Of a stretch of DNA of 52,279 nucleotides, positions 1-7,987 are shown in pieces. This stretch comes from Methanobacterium_C sp963845285 (GTDB taxonomy: Archaea > Methanobacteriota > Methanobacteria > Methanobacteriales > Methanobacteriaceae): assembly GCA_963845285.1 (NCBI GenBank), contig CAWJRO010000032.1:1-52279 (forward strand), read 5' to 3'. Both the position numbers and the translations under genes were made by a program. Position 1 is the first letter of the stretch. Each line of letters begins with the position of its first letter. The notes beneath the pieces are model-generated. The model was not told where the DNA came from, ran no database searches, and saw nothing but the letters and a program-made list of their open reading frames with translations.

Positions 1-479
1 TGCTAACCTTCTGACCATCTGATGGTTTTTGAAGTTCAAAAAAGACCATATCAGCTAAAAGCCTCTTTGCTGTTGGATGTACCGTTACACTTGGATCTTG
101 GAAGTCCGGACAAGTCGTATAAGTGATAACTGCATTGTTCTGATTATAAGGTCCTACTCTGTATTGGGGTACATCAAGAAGAACAATCCCATACTGTTGG
201 TCAACATCAACACCTTCCTGATCACTGCCATCAATCTTAATAGAAAAAGGATGGGTTTCATCAATTAAAACAGGTGGATATTGAAGCATTATACGTGAGC
301 CTGTGACTCTGAAATATTTCTCTGTTAAAGTTCTAACCTCAAATATACGACCTGTTTGTTCCTCAATAAACTTCTGAGATTCATTCAAAAAGTCTGTCAG
401 TTCACCATCATCATAGGGTAGATATATCAACATCTTTCTTTACAGCCCTTGCTTTAAGCTCATCAAGTGTAAGATACAT
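1..479 (-). CDS. Head-tail connector-like protein, frameshifted near its start, incomplete at window edge
   Basis: An ATG at 479 with a good upstream ribosome site (GGGGGAT) starts a peptide MYLTLDELKARAVKKDVDIS that stops at 411. The adjoining frame, open from about 433 to base 1, continues with YDDGELTDFLNESQKFIEE, which reads as the natural continuation of a gp6-like head-tail adaptor (helical, directly after the capsid gene). A +1 shift around 411-420 joins the two. The protein would complete the neck between portal and tail. No classic slippery site is obvious, so mutation, assembly error or programmed shift remain open. If initiation occurred at the internal ATG at 433, the protein would lack the first helix. 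Confidence 0.65.
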
Positions 480-492
480 CCTCTAAATCCCC

Positions 493-792
493 CTAGACTC
501 GTGCATAAACGTAATATTTTGTACCGGTTGTGGCTGTAACTGTGACATTAATTGCATCTGCTGTGTAAGTTAATGCACCTCCACCAGAGGGAATATTAGA
601 TGGTACAACCAGGATCCTACTTGGTACAACACCAAGGCCATGAGGTATTGCCTGAGCTGCCCCTGTACCTGTTTGTTCTGCTGATGTGAAATCAGACTGT
701 AAATCTCTGATCATGTCACCCAGCCCTGCCCTTTTGGTGGCTGCGTTGATTGTGTTTATTTTATCTCTAAAATAGTCTGATATTTTGGACAT
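493..792 (-). CDS. Small virion structural protein (putative head/neck protein)
   Basis: 99 residues. The N-terminal third is helical; residues about 35-99 form a beta-rich segment (IPHGLGVVPSRILVVPSN ... YYVYARV) of a kind repeatedly seen in small phage head or fibre-associated proteins encoded between capsid and connector genes. Its start overlaps the stop of the upstream gene by one base at 792, indicating translational coupling, and its stop is 13 bases before the connector ribosome site. Function is inferred from position only. Confidence 0.6.
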   Translation of the reverse strand: MSKISDYFRDKINTINAATKRAGLGDMIRDLQSDFTSAEQTGTGAAQAIPHGLGVVPSRILVVPSNIPSGGGALTYTADAINVTVTATTGTKYYVYARV

Positions 793-1070
793 TATTTAAC
801 CTCGGCTGCTGGTGCTGGCTGTTCGGCTGCTGGTGCAGTTTCAGCTTTAGCATCAGGTGCAGGTTGTGTTGTGGGTTCTTCAGTTTTTGGCTGAATATCC
901 GCAACCTTTTCAACTGTAAATCCTCTCTTTTCACCTTCTTGTGAAATTGCAGTTATATCCCTTGTTTTCATGTCAATTATTGCTTCATTGTTTGTAAGAA
1001 CTATACTGCCATATCCATCAATTATCAAGACATTGCAGTTTTCTTTTGATGTGATTTTAACATCTACCAT
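792..1070 (-). CDS. Hypothetical virion-region protein with Ala/Pro/Glu-rich tail
   Basis: About 92 residues. The start is placed at the ATG at 1070 (MVDVKITSK), which follows a GGAGGTTATAAC ribosome site; a longer form from 1085 would begin inside it. Residues 1-60 look like a small beta-rich domain; the last 35 are low complexity (PAPDAKAETAPAAEQPAPAA). It lies between the major capsid gene and the neck genes, the usual place of capsid decoration or head-completion proteins. No family recognised. Confidence 0.55.
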   Translation of the reverse strand: MVDVKITSKENCNVLIIDGYGSIVLTNNEAIIDMKTRDITAISQEGEKRGFTVEKVADIQPKTEEPTTQPAPDAKAETAPAAEQPAPAAEVK

Positions 1071-1113
1071 GTTATAACCTCCCAATTTTAAAAAAAGAAT
1101 AACTGGAATAACC

Positions 1114-2190
1114 TTATGTTATCCCGTATAACTCTGCTGTTTTAGATGGAACGGTGTTGTAGAGTGTTGAAACCTGTACTAACCAGCCGGTTGTTGCAAC
1201 CGGTTTAGTCCTTCCCTGCTCAACCCAGGACTGGTTGATTAAATCTCTAAGGAAGAGATTTTTAGTATTCAACATTCCAAAGTGTCTTGCAGCTGCTGTG
1301 TTTGGCACGTAAGGATCTACAACAATTGGTATAGGACCATGGCTGGAGTTGTAAGTGTTGAGCATTATGTTTGCTGCAACCTGGTAGTTAGGAACCACTT
1401 GCTGCCTTACAGTTGTAACCATGTCTTTTATAAGCTGGTTATTCACAGTTTCAGTTGTTAAACAGAAATCTGCCCATCCTTTCTTCTGTTCTGAAAGACC
1501 TGCAGAAACATCATTTACAGCAGATACTGTTAACTCCCCACCAAGACTGGTTCTGAACCCATTGCCAGCTATCATTTTGAAGAGACCATCAAACTGTTTA
1601 GAGTTAGATGCGTTGTCCCCTGCGATGATTGCTTTATCAAGTCCTTCCCTCATAGTTTCCTGAGCAAACCCCATTATCTGAGCTTTAGCAGTTGCAGACT
1701 GGCCTTTGCCTAATATATCTGAGAAACTTAGAGGTAATGCCTCTACGAACATGGTTGCATGAGCATTCTTAAAAGCCCCTTTACCTGTTCCAGTTGTGGT
1801 CTCATCATCACTTATCCACTCTTCTTGTAGACCATCAGTCATCTCGATGAAATCTATTTTAGAAGTATCTGCAGGTGATCTCCTACCCTGGGCTTCAAGG
1901 AATGTTAAAAAAGGAGTCATTCCATATAAGCTGCCCTGGTCATAGACGTTTGGATCAAGTACTGTAGGCATGAACACATCTACAGATGTAGCCTGACCTA
2001 ATAGGTTATTCAACATATCCTGCTGCAAAGTAGACATGTAATCATCTATGCTGTCAGTTCCCTCCCTTTTCAGTCCCTGTTTTGTAATATCCACAGACTG
2101 GACCTGTAGTTTATCCTTGAACATCTCATTAAACTTCTGTTGTAAACCTGATTTTATTTCATTTTGTAATTCATTTACTTCTGCTGCCAT
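1114..2190 (-). CDS. Major capsid protein, HK97 fold
   Basis: 358 residues. It forms the icosahedral head shell. The helical N-terminal 60 residues (delta-domain-like, many charged residues) precede the body; the segment REGLDKAIIAGDNAS around residue 180 matches the spine-helix region common in HK97-type capsid proteins, and length fits the family. It directly follows a protease-scaffold gene, the diagnostic order. The ATG at 2190 is preceded by a GGAGATG-type ribosome site. Assignment rests on context and these motifs; a structural comparison would confirm the fold. Confidence 0.85.
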   Translation of the reverse strand: MAAEVNELQNEIKSGLQQKFNEMFKDKLQVQSVDITKQGLKREGTDSIDDYMSTLQQDMLNNLLGQATSVDVFMPTVLDPNVYDQGSLYGMTPFLTFLEAQGRRSPADTSKIDFIEMTDGLQEEWISDDETTTGTGKGAFKNAHATMFVEALPLSFSDILGKGQSATAKAQIMGFAQETMREGLDKAIIAGDNASNSKQFDGLFKMIAGNGFRTSLGGELTVSAVNDVSAGLSEQKKGWADFCLTTETVNNQLIKDMVTTVRQQVVPNYQVAANIMLNTYNSSHGPIPIVVDPYVPNTAAARHFGMLNTKNLFLRDLINQSWVEQGRTKPVATTGWLVQVSTLYNTVPSKTAELYGIT

Positions 2191-2227
2191 TATTTTTCAT
2201 CTCCATTAATCGTTTTAAAAGTGAAAT

Positions 2228-2695
2228 TTAGTTAAGTCCAAACATCTGAGCTGGTGTAAGACCTTGCACGGCCTTACCATTCACGACACCTGGATAATGG
2301 ACACTATCTCGAAGGTTTAACTCTTCTTTAGTGAGTTCAGCACCAACCTGTTTTACCTGTCCAGGAATAGTTGCTTGAGCTCCAGGATTAACTAGCCCAG
2401 GAACAATATTCTGTGGTTCGGGGCCAGGGTTATTAGGACCACCTAAAGACTGCTGCCTAACTCCACGTCCACTGGTCATTAAGGGGAGTATTGTCTCCTT
2501 CATAAACTCTGCCATGGCCCCTGTTGTTGCTTCAACAAGCTCTTTCTGTTCCTTTTCTTTAGCTGCTTTAGCTAGTGTGGCCTGTTCTAATTTGTCTTTT
2601 TCCTCTTTATCTTTCTGAAAACCTTCAATTATTTTCTTCTGGTCTGCTACTGACTGTTTTAATTCATTAAATTCTTTCTGTTCTTTTTCATCCAT
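2228..2695 (-). CDS. Nested scaffold protein from an internal in-frame start
   Basis: Inside the protease-scaffold gene an in-frame ATG at 2695 (codon 365, MDEKEQKEF) is preceded at ideal distance by GGAGAGGA (2708-2701) with a 5-6 base spacer. It would give a 155-residue protein equal to the coiled-coil and tail region. The arrangement copies the lambda C/Nu3 pair, where the protease gene also makes free scaffold from an internal start. Seen: the ribosome site and frame. Inferred: that it is used. Confidence 0.55.
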   Translation of the reverse strand: MDEKEQKEFNELKQSVADQKKIIEGFQKDKEEKDKLEQATLAKAAKEKEQKELVEATTGAMAEFMKETILPLMTSGRGVRQQSLGGPNNPGPEPQNIVPGLVNPGAQATIPGQVKQVGAELTKEELNLRDSVHYPGVVNGKAVQGLTPAQMFGLN

Positions 2696-3787
2696 ATTTA
2701 TCCTCTCCATACTTTGATTAGCTTTAATTCCTTCAACCACGGCTCCCCCTGTTATTATCCCAGGTTCATTACCGTTTAATCCTTGACCTAATTCATCATT
2801 TTCTTCTGTTTCTTGTGCTGATGTTTCGGTTGTGTCTTCAACTGAGTAAATTTGTTCTAAGATTTCATCTAAAGCTTCGTAGATATCTGTTCCAGTTTGA
2901 ACATCAGCCAAACCTGCGATTATGGCACTTTTGAAGACTTTACCCTCCAAACCTGCCCTGTATTTGTAGTTTCCTCCACTATATCCTGTACCTGGGGCTG
3001 TTGGATCTACTCCAAGGCACCAATTCTGAGGATCTGGACTGTTGTTAGAACTGCTCCACTCGTAAGTTCCACGGTTCCAAGGTGTGTCAAAATCAATATT
3101 TCCAGCCTCGATTTGTGCTATTACATTGTCATAAGCGGGTTTGTTCAGGATATAACCGCTTGATTGTTTGATTAAATCCGCACTTTCCTTAATTTGAGCC
3201 ACTGGATCAATTGGACCATATAAAATCTGTTGAGCTATCTGGCCGCAAATTCCATCTTTGCATATACTGTTTTGGATCTTTACTGTCCCATCACTGCTTT
3301 TCAGCGCATTTATTGGAGTTATACTCATCTCTATGAGCTCACCATCCTCAACATCTACACCATAACGGTTACCATCCTGAACTACTTTAGATTCTGAGGC
3401 TATACCTCCAATACTATAACCTAACTGTGTACCATTCTCGATCATTTGTTCTACTTTAGCTCGTGGAGCATCAACAATCGGATTTTCATGTGGAGGATAT
3501 AATTCAGATACTGGCATGAACTCATCTTTAGCTGATTCTGCAACCTGAACAACGTTACCTGCTACCTGATTTGGATCATGGTTTAAAAGCAGTGGCTTGC
3601 CCAAAGCTGTCTGTTTCATTCTATCTATGAACTTTTGGCTCATTTTATGCCCTGTACGGCTACGTTCCACTTTCGAGCCCAATCCAACAACAGTTGTTGT
3701 GTCCTGTCGATGATAATTCTTTGTGATTGGGATCTGAATGAAAAAGGGATGTTTGCCTTCGCTTATGGCTTGTTGAACCCAGTTCAT
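2228..3787 (-). CDS. Prohead protease fused to scaffold
   Basis: 519 residues. The N-terminal domain (about 1-165) resembles the U35/S78 prohead serine protease family: a histidine in LLLNHDPNQVAGNV (His70), a serine in QLGYSIGG (Ser125) and an acidic segment VEDGELIEMS (about 147-154). The middle holds a 100-residue insert (about 205-310). From residue 365 comes a lysine/glutamate coiled coil and a Gly/Pro-rich tail, typical scaffold features. It sits between portal and capsid genes, where it would guide shell assembly and then cut the delta domain and itself. An internal start yields scaffold alone (see 2228-2695). Confidence 0.8.
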   Translation of the reverse strand: MNWVQQAISEGKHPFFIQIPITKNYHRQDTTTVVGLGSKVERSRTGHKMSQKFIDRMKQTALGKPLLLNHDPNQVAGNVVQVAESAKDEFMPVSELYPPHENPIVDAPRAKVEQMIENGTQLGYSIGGIASESKVVQDGNRYGVDVEDGELIEMSITPINALKSSDGTVKIQNSICKDGICGQIAQQILYGPIDPVAQIKESADLIKQSSGYILNKPAYDNVIAQIEAGNIDFDTPWNRGTYEWSSSNNSPDPQNWCLGVDPTAPGTGYSGGNYKYRAGLEGKVFKSAIIAGLADVQTGTDIYEALDEILEQIYSVEDTTETSAQETEENDELGQGLNGNEPGIITGGAVVEGIKANQSMERINMDEKEQKEFNELKQSVADQKKIIEGFQKDKEEKDKLEQATLAKAAKEKEQKELVEATTGAMAEFMKETILPLMTSGRGVRQQSLGGPNNPGPEPQNIVPGLVNPGAQATIPGQVKQVGAELTKEELNLRDSVHYPGVVNGKAVQGLTPAQMFGLN

Positions 3788-3863
3788 CTTTTTAGATTCT
3801 TTTTTTGACGTAGTAATTCACCTCTTTAAAGTTTGATAATTTAAAAAATAAGAATTAAAAAAA

Positions 3864-3935
3864 GGCTAAGGAGAGATTTGAACTCCCAACCATGCCATTA
3901 TAAGGGGCCCGCTCTGCCATTAGAGCTACTTAGCC
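3864..3935 (-). tRNA. Virus-encoded tRNA-like gene, anticodon UAU (Ile) by position
   Basis: 72 nt cloverleaf within the head operon. Acceptor GGCTAAG/CTTAGCC (7 perfect pairs), D stem GCTC/GAGC with GG in the loop, T arm GGGAG-TTCAAAT-CTCTC. The anticodon arm is GGCCC-CTTATAA-TGGCA: U33 and anticodon UAU at 34-36, but only the three middle stem pairs form (G27-A43 and C31-U39 do not). No CCA is encoded; a T-run follows. AUA is normally read in archaea by a CAU-anticodon tRNA with modified C34, so a UAU tRNA would be unusual. It may be a functional viral tRNA or a decaying one. Confidence 0.72.
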
Positions 3936-3978
3936 ACATGAGTTAAAAAAAAGATTTGAGTATATTCCATTTTGGAAA

Positions 3979-4010
3979 CAACTGAACTATACGGAAATTC
4001 CGTACAGTTG
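3979..4010 (-). terminator. Strong inverted repeat between portal gene and tRNA-like gene
   Basis: CAACTG and CAGTTG arms enclose an inner TACGGAA-A-TTCCGTA hairpin, interrupted by a 5-base bulge AACTA on one side. It follows the portal stop by 12 bases in the direction of transcription and is 44 bases before the tRNA-like gene. It may end or pause the portal transcript or act as a processing signal for the tRNA. Confidence 0.5.
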
Positions 4011-4021
4011 AAAAAAAATAT

Positions 4022-5458
4022 TTAAAGATTATCTGCAGTCTCTCTCACAATATAAACGCCTTTAGGCTTTTTATCCTTCACAATCTGATTAATTCTTTTA
4101 CTCAAAACTGATTGTTTAGCAGCTGTAGGTGGACCGTTAGGATCTATTGTAGGTGTGAATTGTTGAGTTCCAAGGGCTGATAATGGAATACGGTTAGCTG
4201 CAATTAAAGGTTCATCAGCTAAAGGATCATCAAATAACTCCTCACCACGTTTAGCTAAAACCCTGTTAATTGTAGTTGTACCGTTATTCAAATATTCCGT
4301 GTCCAGGCTGGACTGTTTGACTTCATCAGTTTTGGTCAAGTTTTCAAATGTAATATGTGTATCTTTAATACCCATCATATCGAGTAAACGGAAGTTAAGA
4401 TAACTTAAAATCAGATTACTCCATTTTGTAAGGGTTTTATTCATCATGTCATCCTGACTTTCACCTTCACCATTACCAATAGATCCACCATTAGCAAATC
4501 CAATAGCTGATTGTGGAACATGGAATACAGCCTTAACGGCATCAATAATTGTCTGTTGGATTTCAGGAGTTAACATGTCACGGTTATTCATTGCCAGGGC
4601 CTGGAATGTTGCACCATATACTACGAGGTTTCCGCTATCCCCTTTCTCTTCCATGTCCTTGATATCTTCCTTAAGACGTTCGATCTCTTTAGTTGCTTCA
4701 TCATAGTTCACATCAGTTGAGAAGCTCAAAACTCCTTTGATAACATCCTTGACAAAGAAACGTAGGTTATGCTCTGTCAGGGCTTCATCTAACATTAATT
4801 TACTGCAAAGGGCCACTAATTTACTGAGGCCTTTATCATTTGAGAACGGGTTAGGATTGAAAATACAGATTAATGTGTCCTCAGTGTATCTGTAACCAGT
4901 GTCAGTTCTTATGAAATAGGTAATTCCATTGCTCTTTTTAGGTTCAATCTTATACGGAGCAACACGATCTAACCTTCCAATAAAGCCATATTCATTCCTG
5001 TTAACTTCAACATAAGCTGCCCCAGTCTGGAGAATATCAGTTACAAGTTGGTTAATAAAAATATCATTTGGTTGCAATGGGTTTGGATGGTCCAGGAGAG
5101 TTTGCAGGTAAAGGATCTCAAAATCATTAACAACTTCAGGATCCACAGGAGCTGCAACCATACGGGCTGCTGAAATAGGTTCTGCGATAGCATCAATAGC
5201 CCCTGAAATCCAGGGATTACCCATTGCTAAAGTTATACAAGCTGAAGGTGTGAGATTTTGATAAGCCGTTTTCATGTAGGTGTCACGGTAATATCCAAAG
5301 AACTCACCTAATGTGTCGAACCGTAGTCCAGTTATGTCATTAATGCTGTCTACAAGTTTTTGAGTTTCACTAGATGCTTGCCCAGGGAATACCCTTTTGC
5401 CAGCATTTACCAACCCTTTAACTGGGTTCTGTACTGCCTGTTTTAGATTAAACTTCAT
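4022..5458 (-). CDS. Portal protein
   Basis: 478 residues. It forms the dodecameric ring at one head vertex through which DNA enters and leaves. Recognised by the pattern of phage portal proteins: ITLAMGNPWISGAIDAIAE, GAAYVEVNRN, a clip/stem region with IEPKKSNGITYFI, and a long helical C-terminal part with FHVPQSAIGFANGGSIG (tunnel-loop region). Length fits HK97-type portals. It lies between the minor head protein and the protease gene. ATG at 5458 preceded by GATGCGGGTGAAT. Confidence 0.85.
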   Translation of the reverse strand: MKFNLKQAVQNPVKGLVNAGKRVFPGQASSETQKLVDSINDITGLRFDTLGEFFGYYRDTYMKTAYQNLTPSACITLAMGNPWISGAIDAIAEPISAARMVAAPVDPEVVNDFEILYLQTLLDHPNPLQPNDIFINQLVTDILQTGAAYVEVNRNEYGFIGRLDRVAPYKIEPKKSNGITYFIRTDTGYRYTEDTLICIFNPNPFSNDKGLSKLVALCSKLMLDEALTEHNLRFFVKDVIKGVLSFSTDVNYDEATKEIERLKEDIKDMEEKGDSGNLVVYGATFQALAMNNRDMLTPEIQQTIIDAVKAVFHVPQSAIGFANGGSIGNGEGESQDDMMNKTLTKWSNLILSYLNFRLLDMMGIKDTHITFENLTKTDEVKQSSLDTEYLNNGTTTINRVLAKRGEELFDDPLADEPLIAANRIPLSALGTQQFTPTIDPNGPPTAAKQSVLSKRINQIVKDKKPKGVYIVRETADNL

Positions 5459-5474
5459 TTATTCACCCGCATCT

Positions 5475-5624
5475 TTAATAAATTAAATGTATAACTGTTA
5501 ATGAATCCTGATCTGTCTTCTTACCTTTCTTTTTCTTTGGTGGTGTGATTATCATGTCCTCGTTAGAAGAGTACATATAATTCTTCCTTTTGGAATCTAC
5601 TATGGGTTTACCTTTTTTTGCCAT
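5475..5624 (-). CDS. Small lysine-rich protein in the head operon
   Basis: 49 residues (MAKKGKPIVDSKRKNYMYSS ... PPKKKKGKKTD), very basic. ATG at 5624 has a clear ribosome site (GAGGGAT). It fills the gap between the minor head protein and the portal gene, ending 17 bases before the portal start. Possibly a DNA- or RNA-binding packaging accessory; no family recognised. Confidence 0.55.
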   Translation of the reverse strand: MAKKGKPIVDSKRKNYMYSSNEDMIITPPKKKKGKKTDQDSLTVIHLIY

Positions 5625-5635
5625 TGAATCCCTCT

Positions 5636-7042
5636 TTAAACTGGTTTAACTTGAACAACATGATAATTACCTCCCCATTCACCATCTTTCTCATAGTTTC
5701 CTATGACTTCAAATTTAGTATCTCGTGGAAGTAATAGTTCATTTTCATTGTGCCTTACTCGTAAATCGTTTTCTTTCAATGCTTCTGAAACTGGGAGACC
5801 ATTTGAACCCTTTGGATATTGGATTTCCATAATATTCTTATGTTCATCCGTGAACCCCTCCGCATCCTCAAAATTAGTAGATGTACTTAAAAAAGCTTTA
5901 TCGTTCATTGTTGAACCAATTTCTGCATCCCCTAAGTCCGTTCCAACACCTCTGTATAACACCATACTTTCAGGGGTTTTACTTTGATCTATGAGGTTAT
6001 CTAAATCACTTACCTCAGATTTGATATCCTCCTCATCAACCAGTGCACCTTCAGGTAATTCTCCCGTTCTTAAATAATTGTTTAAAACATCTGAATCGTC
6101 ATGGTATGACTCTAAACTTTCAAGTTCATTAGAATCTAAGTCTTTAAGAGTATCTGTCCAATCCTGATCATTTTCAACATAATCATCTAACCGAGGTACT
6201 TCTTTGTAATCCTCAGATTCAGATTCATCTGTAGATCCTGAATCACCATTACCCATTATGTCATCAATAGGTCCTTCCATTAGAACAGGATCTCCAGGTT
6301 CACACTGACATCCGTAGTGAGGAGGTTCTGGATATTCCCAGGGCAAATATGGGCCATTATCTGCCAGTTCCTGGCATTCATCACAAGTATTGTCACCTGC
6401 AGGAACCCATGGTATCATCACCATGGTGCCTGTTTGGTCGCTGTAAGCTTCGTAAGCGTCAAGCATTCCAGCTTTATACGCCTCAGTACCTCCGAACATT
6501 CCTATGTTGTCGTTGATTCTTGCAGCATCATCAAATGATTTGATCTCAGTTGTCTTAGGATCTTCAATACGGCCCTGATGATGCAATTCTTCGCTCATCT
6601 CTTGATATTGCCTGAGCTCTTCATCACTGAAAGTGTATTTCAAGTCATCAGTTGGACCTGTTCCAAGGGCTGTATCCTCAGTTCCACCACCCATCTGGAG
6701 AATCTGGCTGAAGGTTTCATCTGAAACATCGCCGGGCATTTCAACGTTTGGTGGAAATTCTGGACTATCTGCGGGGCCAGAGGGATTAAGACTATCAAGA
6801 ACTATTGCAGCTCCCAAGAGGCCTGCAACTGTAAGGTACCAAGCATTATCTGTATCCTGTTGCTGGGCCATATTGTCAAAGTCAGGATCATATTCATCCT
6901 CATCCATTCCTTTAGGTTCTACTTGTGGTGGTTGAACCTGATTTTTGGCGAGTAATGGCATGATAAAACCTTGAATGTTGAATGAGTATGAAATCAAGAA
7001 ATAGAATAATAAAAGAAGAATTAGTGAAATGAAATTAATCAT
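5636..7042 (-). CDS. Minor head protein (Mu F-like) fused to an ADP-ribosyltransferase domain
   Basis: 468 residues from the first ATG; start at 6961 (MPLLAKNQ, codon 28) is also possible. The first 27 residues are strongly hydrophobic. The region 185-250 carries the Mu-F/SPP1-gp7 signature: AYKAGMLDAYEAY, then CxxC (220/223) and HYGCQC (245/247). Residues about 310-450 match Arg-specific ADP-ribosyltransferases: YRGVG (Arg364), an STS motif (386-388) and ENE (Glu433-x-Glu435), the R-S-E triad with an ExE motif. Acidic linkers join the parts. Virion-borne transferases of this type are thought to be injected with DNA and modify host proteins. The ATGA overlap at 7039-7042 couples it to the upstream gene. 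Confidence 0.82.
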   Translation of the reverse strand: MINFISLILLLLFYFLISYSFNIQGFIMPLLAKNQVQPPQVEPKGMDEDEYDPDFDNMAQQQDTDNAWYLTVAGLLGAAIVLDSLNPSGPADSPEFPPNVEMPGDVSDETFSQILQMGGGTEDTALGTGPTDDLKYTFSDEELRQYQEMSEELHHQGRIEDPKTTEIKSFDDAARINDNIGMFGGTEAYKAGMLDAYEAYSDQTGTMVMIPWVPAGDNTCDECQELADNGPYLPWEYPEPPHYGCQCEPGDPVLMEGPIDDIMGNGDSGSTDESESEDYKEVPRLDDYVENDQDWTDTLKDLDSNELESLESYHDDSDVLNNYLRTGELPEGALVDEEDIKSEVSDLDNLIDQSKTPESMVLYRGVGTDLGDAEIGSTMNDKAFLSTSTNFEDAEGFTDEHKNIMEIQYPKGSNGLPVSEALKENDLRVRHNENELLLPRDTKFEVIGNYEKDGEWGGNYHVVQVKPV

Positions 7043-7551
7043 TTCTTAGTACGCCCATAATAACCATACCATGTCTTTAAACGGATTGCTAACCGTAACC
7101 GGCCACGCACAATCAAGGCTCTATCTTTGATACTTTCTTTTTGAAGTTGGGTGATGCATTGTAACCTTGGTGTATTTGCAGGGATGATGGCATTTTTAGC
7201 CCCTAACTTCCTGAGCTTTTTATTTGCTATGACAGCCCCGTTAGTATATGTCTGTTCTATTTTATCGGTAGCGACTTTTTGGGCTTTGGCTATATAATCA
7301 TCCACTATTTTATCTATTTCTGCTACTTTCTCATCATCAGTTTTATCTGAATCTTCAAGAACTGGTTTGGCCTTTTTGTACAAATCATTTTTAACTGTGT
7401 TGAGCAGGTCCTGCCTATACTTCATAACATCCTTAGAACTAGGGGCCTCTCCAAGGTTTGGATTTGGTTTAAAACTTATTCCTTTACTTTGTTTTGTCAT
7501 TGCATCCTCTCTGATCTGTTTACTCATCCCATCGTAAAATGCAGATTTCAT
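7039..7551 (-). CDS. Minor head protein N-terminal-like, helical and basic
   Basis: 170 residues, almost all helical, with a very basic end (RGRLRLAIRLKTWYGYYGRTKK). The part DDYIAKAQKVATDKIEQTYTN resembles the helical N-terminal half of Mu-F-like minor head proteins, so this and the next gene may be two parts of an originally single protein. Its stop overlaps the next start as ATGA. Ribosome site GTGAT at 7563-7559, just upstream of the ATG at 7551. Role in head morphogenesis inferred from position. Confidence 0.6.
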   Translation of the reverse strand: MKSAFYDGMSKQIREDAMTKQSKGISFKPNPNLGEAPSSKDVMKYRQDLLNTVKNDLYKKAKPVLEDSDKTDDEKVAEIDKIVDDYIAKAQKVATDKIEQTYTNGAVIANKKLRKLGAKNAIIPANTPRLQCITQLQKESIKDRALIVRGRLRLAIRLKTWYGYYGRTKK

Positions 7552-7560
7552 TTAAATCAC

Positions 7561-7680
7561 TTATTCATGTATCATGTTTTCCACTAATTCTGGAGTTGTA
7601 ATTTCTTTTAACCTGTTTTTCATGCTTTTTTTATATTTTAACTTCTCATCTTGCAGTATTATTTCATCTGTTTTTGTCAT
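7561..7680 (-). CDS. Small protein, 39 residues
   Basis: MTKTDEIILQDEKLKYKKSM and following; charged, helical. The ATG at 7680 is preceded by a near-ideal GGAGGG ribosome site (7696-7691), which argues strongly for translation. It ends 9 bases before the next gene in the head operon. No family recognised. Confidence 0.6.
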   Translation of the reverse strand: MTKTDEIILQDEKLKYKKSMKNRLKEITTPELVENMIHE

Positions 7681-7835
7681 TTCAGATTCCCTCCTTTCAA
7701 ACTTCGATAAACTTTTCTATAATGAAGTAAATTCTAAGGATTCAGGCCCTTTTAGAGCTTGATTTCAAAAAGTGCAAAAATAATTACATAAAAATGAACA
7801 TAAAATTAGAATAAAAAATAAAATTGAAATAACGT

Positions 7836-7979
7836 TCAAATCATTTTCTTGAATTTTAGATTTAATTTCTTCAATTCATGCTTTGAAATATGCTTAACCT
7901 GAGGGAGTCGAGTATAATTTTTCAAGTCTTGGTAATCTATAACTTCATTTATTGTTTTGAAATCTTTTTTTCTCTTCAT
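7836..7979 (-). CDS. Small basic protein, 47 residues
   Basis: MKRKKDFKTINEVIDYQDLK and following, lysine-rich, helical. Start ATG 7979 lies 8 bases after the terminase stop, with GGTGGT as ribosome site inside the terminase stop region, so it is probably coupled to terminase. No family recognised; the rest of 7681-7835 holds nothing recognisable. Confidence 0.55.
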   Translation of the reverse strand: MKRKKDFKTINEVIDYQDLKNYTRLPQVKHISKHELKKLNLKFKKMI

Positions 7980-7987
7980 ATTACCAC

